Shown here: in pieces, positions 36,012-47,265 of the stretch
How positions within the stretch are numbered: position 1 is the first letter of the stretch
Layout: every line of letters starts with the position of its first letter
Assembly: GCF_963583255.1 (NCBI RefSeq)
Contig: NC_084817.1
Location: forward strand, 7,570,121-7,634,120
From: Pyrus communis
Lineage: Eukaryota > Streptophyta > Magnoliopsida > Rosales > Rosaceae
Direction of reading: 5' to 3'
DNA: 64,000 bases
Notes under the pieces: generated by a model
Told to the model about the DNA's origin: nothing
What the model saw: the letters and a program-made list of their open reading frames with translations, nothing else
Databases searched by the model: none
Translations under genes and position numbers: made by a program

Positions 36012-39000
36012 TCAGCTGCCAGATGTGCTCGCTTCACCGGACTGCCTGGCCTGAGGTGGTCCGATGTACTTATGCGGGACGTGGGCTATCTTCAACCAAT
36101 CCTCACCACTACCTTGTCTACATCTTTCCTCAAGCTCCGGGCATTCTTGAATAGAGAGGTGTTGGAGTTTAGTGAGAATCTTGAAACCTGGTGGCAATAG
36201 TTGTAAACCGGGGCAGTCAAATATCGTCAAGGACCTAAGAGAATCAAGACCCGCAAACCATTCTGGCAAAGCTGTTAGATTGGGGCAGCTACCAATTTTG
36301 AGACAGTGCAGTGTTCTCACATTTTGTAACCCTTCTGGCAGAGAATCAAACCAAGGACAGCTCAATAGGATCAAACTTCGAAGGGAGGAGAGGTGTTGAA
36401 CACCTTCTGGAAAAGGACCAAGATTTGGACAGAACATAATCGTCAAGTGCTCAAGCAACGTGAGCCGTTCCAAACTCGACGACAGAGAAGTTAGGTTACT
36501 GCAGTTTTCAATGGACAAAGTTCGAAGGGAACACAAACCTCCAATCCAACCATCCGGCATGGATATTATACTGTGACAGTTACTAATCTCTAGTGACTCC
36601 AGCGCTTTGAGGTTTTGTGAAGTCTGAGGCAGAGAGGAGAGCTCTTCGCAACATCGAATGGTCAATGATTTCAGAGCAGTAAGGTTTCGGATCTGCAAAG
36701 GAAGTGAACGAAGTTTGGGGCACGACAAGATCTTCAAAGAAGACAGACAAGCTGATGCAGTGAGCCCTTCTGGGAGAGTGAGTAGGCCTGGAATGTTCTC
36801 TAGAACAAGCACAGAAAGCAGACCTAAATTTGCTACGGGCGTCAGCATTAGATTACAGTCTTGCAGCTCTAGATGTTGAAGGGATTGAGGAGATGGGATA
36901 TGTGCTAGCTTGGGACATCTTTTGACGGTTAATTTCTTCAGGCTTGGGAATGAATTTTCGCTATTTGCACTTGTCCACTCTTCCAAGTTGGGAAAATCAC
37001 TGAGTGATAGTTTTTCAAGTGATGGAAATCTTATGTCTGCACCGTCACCGTAGAACTCAGTACCAATGCGCCTTACGCCATGCATCCCATGCAGAGAAAG
37101 AGTCTTAAGCAGCAGAAGATTCCCAAGGGCTGGAAGATGTCCACAATTTTGGCAATTCGCAATTTCAACTGCAATTACATATTCTGGGAGAACCCAAGCA
37201 GCAAATCTAAATCCTGGATAGCCATTTATGAATAGCTTTTTCATATTTTTCGGTGGTTGTAAACTGTCGAGAATTTCTTCGGCATGTTTTTCCTGCTGTG
37301 CTACCATAGAGGTTCTGAATCCCACTCTTGAATCTTCTCGGCGTTTAGGTACTATCCCCAGTGATATGTCCACATCTTCCGATCTCGGTTGATATAGTCC
37401 CCAGTATAATCCCAATGAATCGAGATTTTTCTTCGTCATCAGCCCAGCTGTTTTTGCTTCTGCTGCGTGCCGTACTTCCTCTAAGTGTGTTAGATTCAGC
37501 TTGTCATAAAGATTTAATTGTTTCAGCTCACTAAGGCGACAACCTCTCCCAGCGACATATAATGGCAATGTCTGAAGTTGATGTAAACTTTCAATACCAG
37601 CAGGCATTTGAATTAATTGTTCACATCCAGTTAGATTGAGATGTCTTAGGCAGGTCATCCTTTCCAAGGAAGGTAAAGAACGAAGATTATAGCAGCCAAT
37701 TAGGTTTAAAGTCTGCAATGATACAAGCGCACATACCCTAAGAGGAAGGTTTTCGATAGGTGTGTAAGAGAGGTCAAGATACCTCAAACATATCAAGCCA
37801 CCCAATGCATCCGGGAAACTAGAAACATCACAGCCACTAAGATCTAGCAAACGCAAATATACAAAGCTTGAAAACATCCTCCCCATGTTGCTTAACAAGC
37901 CAGAATCTCCTAAGAATAATAGAGTTCGTGAATGTTCCGCTGCATATAGAGCCTCCAATGGGATTGTGATTTCTCCATCTCTGTTTGTATAAACAATAGA
38001 TGAGTGTCGAATTTGTGATGGATTAATATATGGTGGAAGACCTGCTTCGAGTATCACAGACTCTTCTCCTGCAACATATCGTGCAAGATCATGAATCACA
38101 TTATTCATTCTATATCCGACTACATCTTCATTTTCAGAAACCTCTACTTCTTGAAAGAAAGACATCCACAGTAAATCGGAAAAGTATTCATCACCAATGT
38201 CTTCTAGTCGCTTGCTCCCTTGTCGTAGAACGAAGCCTTCTGCCATCCATTGATGAATTAGCTTTTGCTTCTTGAATTCATAGTTTTTGGGAAATAATGA
38301 GCAGAAGGCAAAGCATTGTCGAAGATGTGATGGAAGATGAAGATAACTCAACATCAACGCAGGTAAAACTTTTTGTTGGCATACATCTAATTGCCAAAGT
38401 TCACTGTTCTGCATAAACAACCAATGTCCTTCCTCTCTTTTAAAGCGCATTACACTTCCCAAGCTTTTTACCGCTAATGGAAAACCTCCACATTTTTTGA
38501 CAATCTGCTTCCCAATCAGAACAAGGTGTGGATACTTTTCTTCTCCTCCTCTTCCAAAAGCCCTTTGATTAAACAAAGACAAGCAATCATCAAACGTTAA
38601 ACCATCCAACTGATACGGAATTGAGCTGTCCATCATCAACGGGATCTTTCTGCTGCGAGTGGTAACAACAATCTTACATCCATCAACGCCCTCTCTAAAC
38701 AAAGGTGTTAGCTTTTCCCAATCATCCAGATCTTCAGTCCATACATCATCTAACACGAGGAGAAATCTTTTATTGTGCAACAAATACCAAACCCGAGTCT
38801 GAAGTTCATCAATCCCAGTGATCTCGCACTTACTCTTTGTTACCGACTCAATAATTCCCTTCATGATCTTTGTGATATTGAAGTCATTAGAAACAAAAAT
38901 CCACATCCTAACATCAAAGTGTCTTATTACCCTCTTATCATTATATGCCAATTGAGCAAGAGTCGTCTTACCAATTCCTCCATGACCAATTATTGGAATG

Positions 39001-39590
39001 CAAGCTGCATATCCTCCTTCAACCTGGTTAGCATCAGAAGATATTAACAGCTTGATTAACTTCTCCTTTTCTTCTTTCCTCCCATGTATTTCTGTGTCCT
39101 TAACAAAAGAGCTGGTCTCCCTTTTTGCAGACCCTTGATCTACGATACCAGGCAGCAGCTGGGTAGGCTCTCTGATATTGAACATGCGAAATCCCTCGGT
39201 TACAGTCCTTTCCAACCCCTGGAGCATAACCCTGAGTTTTTCAGGTTTTATAATTCCATCATCTGATATTGAAAGACGAAAAATATGATTCCAGTTTTCC
39301 CGAGCAGTAAAGAAGTCAAGAATGTCCTGAGTATCGCAAACTGCGTTCTTGAGGTCCAACAACCAAAGTCTGGCAGCTCTGTTTGTGAACTGTTGTTCTT
39401 CTGCAACTTCAAGAGTAGCTTGAGCTCGCACCAATGCGTGCTGCAGGCTCTGGAAGTTGTCGTTGTAACCAAGGAGATCAGAAGCCTTTTGTAGGAGCGG
39501 TGACGCCAATCTGTCGAAGAGTACTTGCAAAGCCGGGGATAAAACAATGCTCGCAGCTGCATCCATATCTAGCATGCATGCAACAGACAA
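36012..39590 (-). CDS. CC-NB-LRR (CNL) disease-resistance-type protein, intronless
   Basis: Intracellular immune receptor family. One open frame of 1,192 codons. The first Met is at 39590; Mets at 39575 and 39566 (MDAAASIVLSP) look more like a CNL start. Order: Rx-type coiled-coil N-terminus (about 10-150), NB-ARC with P-loop GHGGIGKTT at 202-210, RNBS-A MWIFVSNDFN, kinase-2 LVLDDVW near 277, TTRSRK, GGFPLAV in the GLPL place near 367, CFAFCSLFP, and VIHDLAR in the MHD place near 497. An LRR domain of irregular cytosolic-type repeats fills 560-1170. Met of MHD is Ile here, a substitution seen in natural CNLs. All nucleotide-binding motifs are kept, so it looks functional. Nearest group by text: RGA-like CNLs. 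Its 3' side abuts the orphan Aux/IAA exon. Confidence 0.93.
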   Translation of the reverse strand: MSVACMLDMDAAASIVLSPALQVLFDRLASPLLQKASDLLGYNDNFQSLQHALVRAQATLEVAEEQQFTNRAARLWLLDLKNAVCDTQDILDFFTARENWNHIFRLSISDDGIIKPEKLRVMLQGLERTVTEGFRMFNIREPTQLLPGIVDQGSAKRETSSFVKDTEIHGRKEEKEKLIKLLISSDANQVEGGYAACIPIIGHGGIGKTTLAQLAYNDKRVIRHFDVRMWIFVSNDFNITKIMKGIIESVTKSKCEITGIDELQTRVWYLLHNKRFLLVLDDVWTEDLDDWEKLTPLFREGVDGCKIVVTTRSRKIPLMMDSSIPYQLDGLTFDDCLSLFNQRAFGRGGEEKYPHLVLIGKQIVKKCGGFPLAVKSLGSVMRFKREEGHWLFMQNSELWQLDVCQQKVLPALMLSYLHLPSHLRQCFAFCSLFPKNYEFKKQKLIHQWMAEGFVLRQGSKRLEDIGDEYFSDLLWMSFFQEVEVSENEDVVGYRMNNVIHDLARYVAGEESVILEAGLPPYINPSQIRHSSIVYTNRDGEITIPLEALYAAEHSRTLLFLGDSGLLSNMGRMFSSFVYLRLLDLSGCDVSSFPDALGGLICLRYLDLSYTPIENLPLRVCALVSLQTLNLIGCYNLRSLPSLERMTCLRHLNLTGCEQLIQMPAGIESLHQLQTLPLYVAGRGCRLSELKQLNLYDKLNLTHLEEVRHAAEAKTAGLMTKKNLDSLGLYWGLYQPRSEDVDISLGIVPKRREDSRVGFRTSMVAQQEKHAEEILDSLQPPKNMKKLFINGYPGFRFAAWVLPEYVIAVEIANCQNCGHLPALGNLLLLKTLSLHGMHGVRRIGTEFYGDGADIRFPSLEKLSLSDFPNLEEWTSANSENSFPSLKKLTVKRCPKLAHIPSPQSLQHLELQDCNLMLTPVANLGLLSVLVLENIPGLLTLPEGLTASACLSSLKILSCPKLRSLPLQIRNLTALKSLTIRCCEELSSLPQTSQNLKALESLEISNCHSIISMPDGWIGGLCSLRTLSIENCSNLTSLSSSLERLTLLEHLTIMFCPNLGPFPEGVQHLSSLRSLILLSCPWFDSLPEGLQNVRTLHCLKIGSCPNLTALPEWFAGLDSLRSLTIFDCPGLQLLPPGFKILTKLQHLSIQECPELEERCRQGSGEDWLKIAHVPHKYIGPPQARQSGEASTSGS

Positions 39591-39599
39591 TAACTAAAC

Positions 39600-40297
39600 C
39601 AGTTAAAGAAAAAAGAAAGCTGAGAGATGAGAACGGTAATGGCTTAAAGGGATTTGGAAGTGGAATGCATCTGCACAAACTGAAGAGCTAAAGGGAAATT
39701 CTCAGATCCATAATGTGTGGTTTACTTTGAATGTCAAAGTCTTTCGTCTTTAATCCTACTGGAATTCAATATATCGTTAGCAACTAAGCATGGCATGGTC
39801 CCCTATGTGAAAATTACTTAGCAAAAATATCCATATATAAGTACCGGCTAATGCTAGGAAGACCATCTATTAAACCATATTTTATAAATTTTAACGTGAT
39901 TGTTGAAGATTGAATTAGTACTTAAGTGTTGATTAAAGCACTTATTTCATATCGGTGACACATCACATGATTTGTAAATGTGATCTAAAAAGTTGATATA
40001 CTGATCATTACTCATAAGTTGGCCCAAAAGGCAAAACTAGCATAGAAATATCTGTGTCCAAATAAATGTAAGCAATAATATGTTTGGTAATTAGCACAAT
40101 AGCTCATTGATCTTATCTAATCACTTTGGCCGGGTTTGGTTTCTAGGATTAGATTGAAATGGATAACCTTGTATTGAAGGAAGAATTGATAAAATTGAGT
40201 TCAACTTGAAGGTAGAAAATGGAATACTCAAGAAAACTTATCTATTTCAATCCCTTCCAAATTACAAAGATTAGAAGGACAAGTTTCCTTTTTGTTT
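39600..40297. other. NLR upstream region
   Basis: Presumed promoter of the NLR gene. AT-rich, with no clear single TATA box or other motif that I would defend, and no gene. Confidence 0.4.
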
Positions 40298-40446
40298 AGG
40301 ATTGTGATATCCACACATCCCATTTTACTTCTCGCACACATTTTTAATTTTCGACCGTCGAATTGGATGAATTTAAGAAGATCAACAGACATAAATTATC
40401 AAGGAATGTGTGAGAAGTAAAATGAGATGTGTGGATAGCACACCCC
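40298..40446. mobile_element. MITE of about 149 bases (copy 1)
   Basis: Ends tgtgatatccacacatccca and, inverted, tgggatgtgtgg-like text with agaagtaaaatg: terminal inverted repeats of about 40 bases around a short core (gaccgtcgaattggatgaa). Nearly the same sequence occurs at 43933-44080. Confidence 0.8.
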
Positions 40447-40458
40447 ATTTGTTTAATC

Positions 40459-40625
40459 TAGGCCTAGCAAACGGGTCGTGTCTGTCGTGTTCGTGTCGTT
40501 TTCGTGTAACATATGTTATTTTAACGAGTCGTGTCATGTCACATCCGTTATCTTAACAGGTCCGTAACAGGTTGGGTCACTTTGCCCAACAGGTAAAGTG
40601 ACCCGACCCGTTAAGAAAAATATAT
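40459..40625. repeat. hAT-like terminal fragment with GGGTCGTGTC words
   Basis: Starts taggcctagcaaacgggtcg and ends in gacccgacccgttaag. It shares vocabulary with 6055-6480. Sequence to about 41447 may be the rest of the element; no opposite end was found and no gene is present there. Confidence 0.45.
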
Positions 40626-41734
40626 TTTTTTCTTAAATTTGCACATACCACACATTGCCACATAAATATTACTTCAAAACATTAAAACACATTTGTCGTT
40701 TAAGTACTACATCTACACTCGAAAATAAAAGCCTAATAAACAAACATGCATACACTACTAGTCTATTACAAAATATTAAATGTGCAAGGATATGCAAAAT
40801 GAAAGCGTTTTTGTTTTCAAGGTTGTGAAGCTTTTCTCAAAAGTTTAAACATTGCCAATGGAACTTAAAGCTTGCATGTTATTTCTTTTACAAAATCCTT
40901 AATTTTCATCGATCATCATGACATAAGATTTTATGGTATCCACTAGTGTGAATATTTTAAATTAAAGATCGAATTCATTCATTGTATTCATATAAGATAA
41001 AGGAGTTTAGCTGTAAAAAATCATAAAAAAAACAATTAGAAGTAAGATATACATGAACAATTAGGAGTAAGATATAGATGAACAATGGATGAATAGTGAA
41101 TATGTGATATTTACCAACAAACTAAGATAAAGAGTTCATTTTACGATAATTATTCATAAGCAATATCCTTACTACATTATTGGTTGGAAGACAAAAAAAT
41201 AATAATAACGATTAATATTATTTGCAATTCTTACTGTCTTTACCTAATCATTTGCAGGATCCATAAGGGGGGAAAAAACTTTTTTACTTCTCTCATCGCA
41301 TAAATTTGGGTTTCACCTCATCCAAGCAAACGAACAATCGTTATTATATTTTTTTTCAGTAAGCTAACACCAATCCGAAAAAGAAAAAGATAATCTAGTT
41401 GACAAATTTAAATTCAATTTTTATATTTCAATATATTTGTTTGTCAATGTGAAATTTATTATATTTTATTCTTAATAATAGTGAAATTATCAAAATGCCG
41501 CTGAAATGTCACATAGGTCTTTCATGTAGACCCCGGTTTTCCTTTCACTTTTCCACTCATATTGCATAACTTCCAAATGTACTCACTTTTACAAATATGT
41601 GACCGCAGACGGAGCTCAATTCGAAATTATAACGAGCAAATTATGCCTGGAACTGTGCAAAAATACATGAGGCAAATGAATTTCTCCTTGTGCAGCACGC
41701 ACCATTGCATGCGTTCTATCTGGAGCACAAAATA

Positions 41735-41883
41735 CGAGTAGGATTCTTTCTTTTTTTTTCTTTTCTTTTTCCTCTCTTTCTATTCATTTTTGTTTGAACG
41801 AACACAATTAAATCATATTAATATCTTATATTAATTGTTTTTATTAAAGGGAACATAAAAATGAGGAGAGAAAATTCTAATTC
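41735..41883. mobile_element. MITE inserted in the left LTR
   Basis: Absent from the right LTR, where ...gagcacaaaat runs directly into cagcctttgtgcag. Ends cgagtaggattctttc and (inverted) gaattagaattttctc. Flanks cacaaaata and tgcaaaata are an imperfect 9-bp duplication. Same family as 44774-44960, in the opposite orientation. Confidence 0.7.
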
Positions 41884-42281
41884 TGCAAAATAAACCTTTG
41901 TGCAGTTTAAAAACTTGCATGAACTGATTGATTTGACTAAAAAGAAGCAAGTGACCTTTAATTAATATTTTATTGGGTTTAATTAAAAAAAAAAAATCTG
42001 ATGGTGGATTAAGTACAATGGGTCTGCATGAGGAATTGCTTGGCCTTATTGAAGGCAAGTGGATGATTTAACAATGTTTTTTTTTTTAAGTTTTGAGAAC
42101 CCCACTTTCTACACTCCATCCATCGGACACCAAAATTAACTTTCTACTGTTAACTATCTCTCTCCCACTCATCCTCTCTCTCACGCCTCATTCTTTTTCT
42201 TATTATTTTATTATTTTATTATTTTTCTCTCCCTCGTTTCAGCTGATTCCTTCACTTCTTTCTCTTTCCAAAGTAACGTTA

Positions 42282-42565
42282 TTCATGCTATATTTTTTGT
42301 ACTATATTTTCATATCATTTTAAGTAGCATTTGATGTGGATAGTCACATCATTTGAATTAATCAGATTTTTTAATTTAGTTCATTATTTAATAAACTAAT
42401 AATTAAGAAAAACTAGTTAATTAAATGATGATTATAGTATACGATGAGTCTTTCTACTTCATTTTCTTGGATTTTGCAAATTTTTCAAATGATGTGGTTG
42501 TTCACATCATATGCCACCTAAGGTGGTATAAAAATGTGGTATAAAAACATGGTATAAATAGCATT
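42282..42565. mobile_element. Second MITE in the left LTR
   Basis: Inserted where the right LTR reads ctctcttcccacacac. The left part gctatattttttgtac ... gcatttgatgtgg is inverted at the right (gctatttataccatg ... gcatatgatgtg on the opposite strand). Limits are good to about 10 bases. Confidence 0.65.
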
Positions 42566-43932
42566 CCCACACACTTGCACTCATTTCTCCTTCTTTCTTT
42601 TCTTTTCATTTACCTCTTTCTTCTGTAAACTCAGTGAGCTCCACAAGAAATGCTAAACCACACCGGACCACCATTTCATATGTATCTTTCTCTTACTCTG
42701 GCACTCTCCCCTTTCTATGAAATCACTAGCGCCACCTCGCCTCACCCGACTCCAACGACGTCGCCGAGTCCACTATTTCCCGTGAACCAGCACCACCATC
42801 ATCACTTCATTCATTTTCTCAAACCCAGGCGAAAACCCTTTAATCTTGACAGTGACAGAGACTAATGTACATTTTCCCTCAAATGAACCACCAGAGAGTT
42901 TCGATGATTCCGAGCAAGGTAAGGTTCAAACCACCTGTTTTTGCCTCCCTTGCCTCATTTTAACGACGATTGACTCCTTAGATGTGAGTTTTGGTGGCGT
43001 TATTGCAGAAACCATCTCGGGGAAAAAAATTTCCACATTTCGGAGAAGGACTCGGGGGTTGCAAGTATTTTCCGCCCAACTCCAGCCACGGCTTAGCCCT
43101 GGTTAGGTATATTTCTACTCCTTACCTCTTGAACTTCATTTTGGCTTTTGAATCTAAGAATTTGGGTGAGAAATGAACCTGTGCGAAAAAAAAAAAAAAA
43201 AAAAAAAAGGGCCTTAAGCCCAAACCCGGCCCAAAACTTTGGGGCGACTCTCGAGTCCAAACGAGTCAACCCAACCCAATTGCAAAAAAAAAGGAGCCCA
43301 AAACCCAAACCCATGACCCTCCATCCTAGATCTGGATCCGAACTCGGGATCCAGCCCAGCCCAAATTCTAAATGCATTATGGAATATTCCAAAATATTCC
43401 TTATGTTGACTTTTTCAAAATTTTATCGGAAACCCTTCTAGGCTAATTTCGACGTCCCGAGTCCTTTTTTGACATCGATTTAGTGAAATTTCAAAGTTTT
43501 AACGTAGTTGACCGTCGGGCTACTCGGTTGACTTTTTACAAAATTTGCCAAGGACCCCCTCTTAGCGTATTTCGACGCTCTGATTCTGAATCCGTACTCC
43601 ATTTTCCCAAATTTAGTCGTTTAAGTTGAGTTTTACTAATAGGTCCCAATATTATACTTAGGTGCGATTACTATCAGAGACTTTGGCTTTCCTAGCTCGA
43701 ATGGATGTGACATCGCAAATATCTGTGAGTGGGTCTTTTCATTTTTACATATATATATGTATATGTGATTTTTCTTCGACAACTGCTTTTATATATTATG
43801 ATGTGATATACCATGTTTAACTTTACAAATAGACTTTTCGTACACTTTATGTTGTTAATATATTGATAACTTATACGTTGGGTTCGTTAAGCAAGTGGGC
43901 AAGTAGGTCCGTCTCCGGTAGTATTTTATTAA

Positions 43933-44080
43933 GGGATGTGATATCCACACACCCCATTTTACTTCTCACACACCTTTTTAATTTTTGACCGTCAGATCGG
44001 ATGAATTGAAGAAGATCAACGGACAAAATTTATCAAGGGATGTGTGAGAAGTAAAATGAGGTGTGTGGATAGCACATCCC
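43933..44080. mobile_element. MITE of 148 bases (copy 2), perfect 8-bp TSD
   Basis: gggatgtgatatccacacac at the left and the complement of gtgtggatagcacatccc at the right. It is flanked by tttattaa at 43925-43932 and 44081-44088. It lies in the interior remnant of the Gypsy-like element and is a near copy of 40298-40446. Confidence 0.9.
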
Positions 44081-44340
44081 TTTATTAATTAGGCCATGCG
44101 CCTAATTAATTATTGTTTGGGCTTGACCCAAAGACACACACACACACATACATCTACACTCGAAGTGCTCATCACTACGATTGCATAAACGCAAGCGATA
44201 CAGAATTCGGAGAAACCATTATGCTGAAAAGACTTCATGGGAAATGGAAAAACGTGTGGGAGACTTGTATTCGTAATTCTTTTTTGATTAAAGTATGTTG
44301 TTTTTACTTTTGAGGACGAAATTTTCTTAAAGGGGTAGAA

Positions 44341-47260
44341 TGTGACATCCTGTCTCGAAATTTATTATATTTTATTCTTAGTAATAGTGAAATTATCAAA
44401 ACGCCCCTGAGATGCCACGTAGGCCTTCCACGTGGACCTCAGTTTTCATTTCACTTTTCCACTTTTATTGTACAGCTTTCAAATGATACTCACTTTTACG
44501 AATACGTGGTCGCAAACGAAATTCAATTCGAAATTATAACGAGCAAGTTATGTCTGAAACTGTGTAAAAATAACCAAGGCAAATGAGTTTCTCTTTATGC
44601 AACGCGCACCATTGCATAGGTTCTATCTGGAGCACAAAATCAGCCTTTGTGCAGTGTAAAAACTTGCAAGAACTGACTGATTTAACTAAAGCGAAGGAAG
44701 TGGCTTTTAATTAATATTTTATTAGGTTTAATTTAAAAAAGAAAAAAAAAATCTGATGGTGGATTTCGTACAAGGATTAGAATTATCTTTCATTTTCTTT
44801 CCATTATCTTCTCTCACATTTGTTATATTTTATCTTTCTCTTGTTATAAAAAATTAATATAAAATATTAAAGTGATTTAATTATGATCGTTTAAATAAAA
44901 AATAAAAAAATAAAAAAATAAAAAATAAAAAATAAAAAAAGAAAGAGAGAATCTTACTCCTTCGTACAATGGGTCTGCATGAGGAATTGCTTGGCTTTAT
45001 TGAAGGCAAGTGGACGATTTAATATTTTTTTTGTTTGAGTTTTGAGAACCCCACTTTCTACGCTCCAACAAACACCATAATGAACTTTCTCTCCCCCCTC
45101 ATCCTCTCCCTCACCCCCTCATTCTTTTTCTTATTATTTTATTATTTTTCTCTCCCTCGTTTCAGCTGATTCCCTCACTTCTCTCTCTTCCCACACACTT
45201 GCACTCATTTCTCCTTCTTTCTTTTATTTTCATTTAACTCTCTCTTCTGTAAACCCTGCGAGCCTTACCTCACTTTCTCCCTCAGCTATGTGCACACTGC
45301 ACGGAAGGTGCAGCAGCACCAATCGAACATCAACATCAACATCGCCACTCCAGCGAGCTCAACAGGAAATGCTAAACCACACCAGACCACCATGTCATAT
45401 ATATATATATATATCTCTCTCTCACTCTAGCACTCTTCTCTCTATATGAAATCACCGGCGCCACCTCGCCTCACAGACTCCGATGACGTCGCCGAGTCCA
45501 CTCTTTCTCATGAACCAGCACCACCATCATCACTTCATTCATTTTCTCAAACTCAGGCCAAAACCCTTGAATCTCGACAGTGACAGAGACCAATGTACAC
45601 TTCCCCTCTGACGAACCACCGGCGAGTTTCAATGATTCCAAGCAAGGTAAGGTTTGGACCACCTGTTTTTGCCTCCCTCGCCTCATTTTAACGATGATTG
45701 ACTCCTTAGACCTGAATTTTGGTGGCGTTATTGCAGAAACTCGCAGAGTTGCAGGTAATTTCCGGCCACCAGTTAGGTATATTTCTGTTCCGGTAAAAAA
45801 ATAAAAAAAATAAAATAAAAAGGGCTTAAAGCCCAAACCTTTGGCCCAACCCAACCCAAACCTTTGGGGCAACCTGCGAGTCCAAAGGAGGTCAACCCAA
45901 CCTAGAGTCGGGCCAAACCCATGACCCTCAAACTTGGATCTGGATTTGAACCTAGAAATATTCCTTATGTTGACTTTTTTGAAATTTTCTCAGAAATCCT
46001 CATAGGCTAATTTCGACGCCGCGAGTCTGCTTTTGACATCTATTTAGTGAAATTCTAAAGTTTTAACGTAATTGACCGCTGAAATGGTTTGGTTGACTTT
46101 TTAGGGTTGACCGTTGACTTTTTCGTTGAGTTTTTACAAAATTTGCCCAGGGCCCCTCTTAGCGTATTTCAACGCTTTGATTTCGAATCCGTACTCTGTT
46201 TTTCCAAATTTAGTCGTTTAAGTTGAGTTTTACTAATAGGTCCCAATATTATGTTTAGGTGAAATTATTATTGGAGACTCCGGCTTTCCTAGCTCGAATG
46301 GATGTGACATCGCAAGTATTTGTGAGTGAGTCTTTTCATTTTTACGTATATATATGTATATGTGATTTTTCTCCGACAAGTGCTTTTATATATTATGATG
46401 TGATATGCTATGTTTAGCTTTATAAATAGACTTTTCGTGCACTTTTTGTTGTTAATATCATTTGTGAGCATAAACTTGTGGCATGACATCCTTACGTTTT
46501 ATCTACTCATTATTACATGTTTGCACGGTGTCTCTTAGTTATTTATATTGTCTTGGGCCAAGTTCTAGCTTCACGTGTACTTCACATGCACCATTTACAT
46601 TCGCTTTGGATCCAAAGTTAGGTGTCGGCTTGTCCTTTTGTGTAATGTTTTGGACTCGTATGTGATGCGACTAGCGCATCTCACTTGATGTAGTACTAGA
46701 ATGTAAAATCTACACCCAGCCTATTTCATTGTTTGAATATCTTTGCAGTAGACTTGTGTGCCTACATAAATTAATGAGCATTAATTTCTTAGAATAACGA
46801 ATTGAGATTAATGTTAAGATATATTGTTGTTGTACCCTACAACTTTAACTCACTTCTGCTGCAAGGTACCTATTACATACTATTATTATAATATTTTTGT
46901 GAAACCATATACTTATTTTATAGCGAGGGGTTACACTTTTCGAAAAGGCTTTACAAAACTTTATTTTCAGGGCCACTCACCCTTGTTTTTCGCCCCTCTA
47001 GGATTTTAGTGGTAGAGGTTTCGTGATGATGAAGATTGTTGGTAAAAGCTATCATGTAGGAGACTTCTCCTTTCGGTATAAATTTCCTTACTCTTATTTT
47101 ACTGCAATTTATCTATGCTCTGACATCACTTACGTAATATGGGTTCAATCCCGCTCACATGTGCACTCTAAATTAATCACTTTTACTTTTTAATTTATTC
47201 ACAGTTTTCACATCACTACACTTTATGGCTTCGTCATCTTCTAAGTGTCGGTCAGCACAT
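44341..47260 (+). repeat. Right LTR of the Gypsy-like element
   Basis: Begins tgtgacatcctgtctcg directly after the purine tract. It contains its own MITE insertion (44774-44960), absent from the left copy. The last part (46460-47260) has text such as gccactcacccttgtttttc, usual near the 3' end of such LTRs. Confidence 0.65.
44774..44960. mobile_element. MITE in the right LTR, perfect 9-bp TSD
   Basis: Flanked by ttcgtacaa at 44765-44773 and 44961-44969. Ends ggattagaattatctttc and (inverted) ggagtaagattctctctttc. The left LTR keeps the empty site. A 9-bp duplication fits a Mutator-type MITE. Confidence 0.88.
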
Positions 47261-47265
47261 CGTAA

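Larger units (their letters stand above)
41448..43870 (+). repeat. Left LTR, truncated, of the Gypsy-like element
   Basis: Collinear with 44341 to about 46460. It contains two MITE insertions absent from the right LTR (41735-41883 and about 42282-42565). It lacks the last 0.8 kb present in the right copy. Confidence 0.75.
41448..47260 (+). mobile_element. Eroded Gypsy-like element: two long LTRs, almost no interior
   Basis: LTR copies start at 41448 (tgtga..aatttattatatttta, first bases partly lost) and 44341 (tgtgacatcctg). Just before the second copy is ttgaggacgaaattttc followed by ttaaaggggtagaa, the usual 3' interior end and polypurine tract of plant Gypsy (Tekay/Del-like) elements. Only about 470 bases of interior remain (43870-44340, including a MITE); no polyprotein domain is left. 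The first LTR stops matching near 43870 while the second continues to about 47260. A large deletion removed the 3' part of LTR 1 and nearly all the interior. The right end at about 47260 is approximate. Confidence 0.7.

Noticed and set aside
43148..43441. 97-aa plus-strand ORF
   Set aside because: It lies inside a retrotransposon LTR, includes a poly-A tract and is not conserved in the partner LTR.
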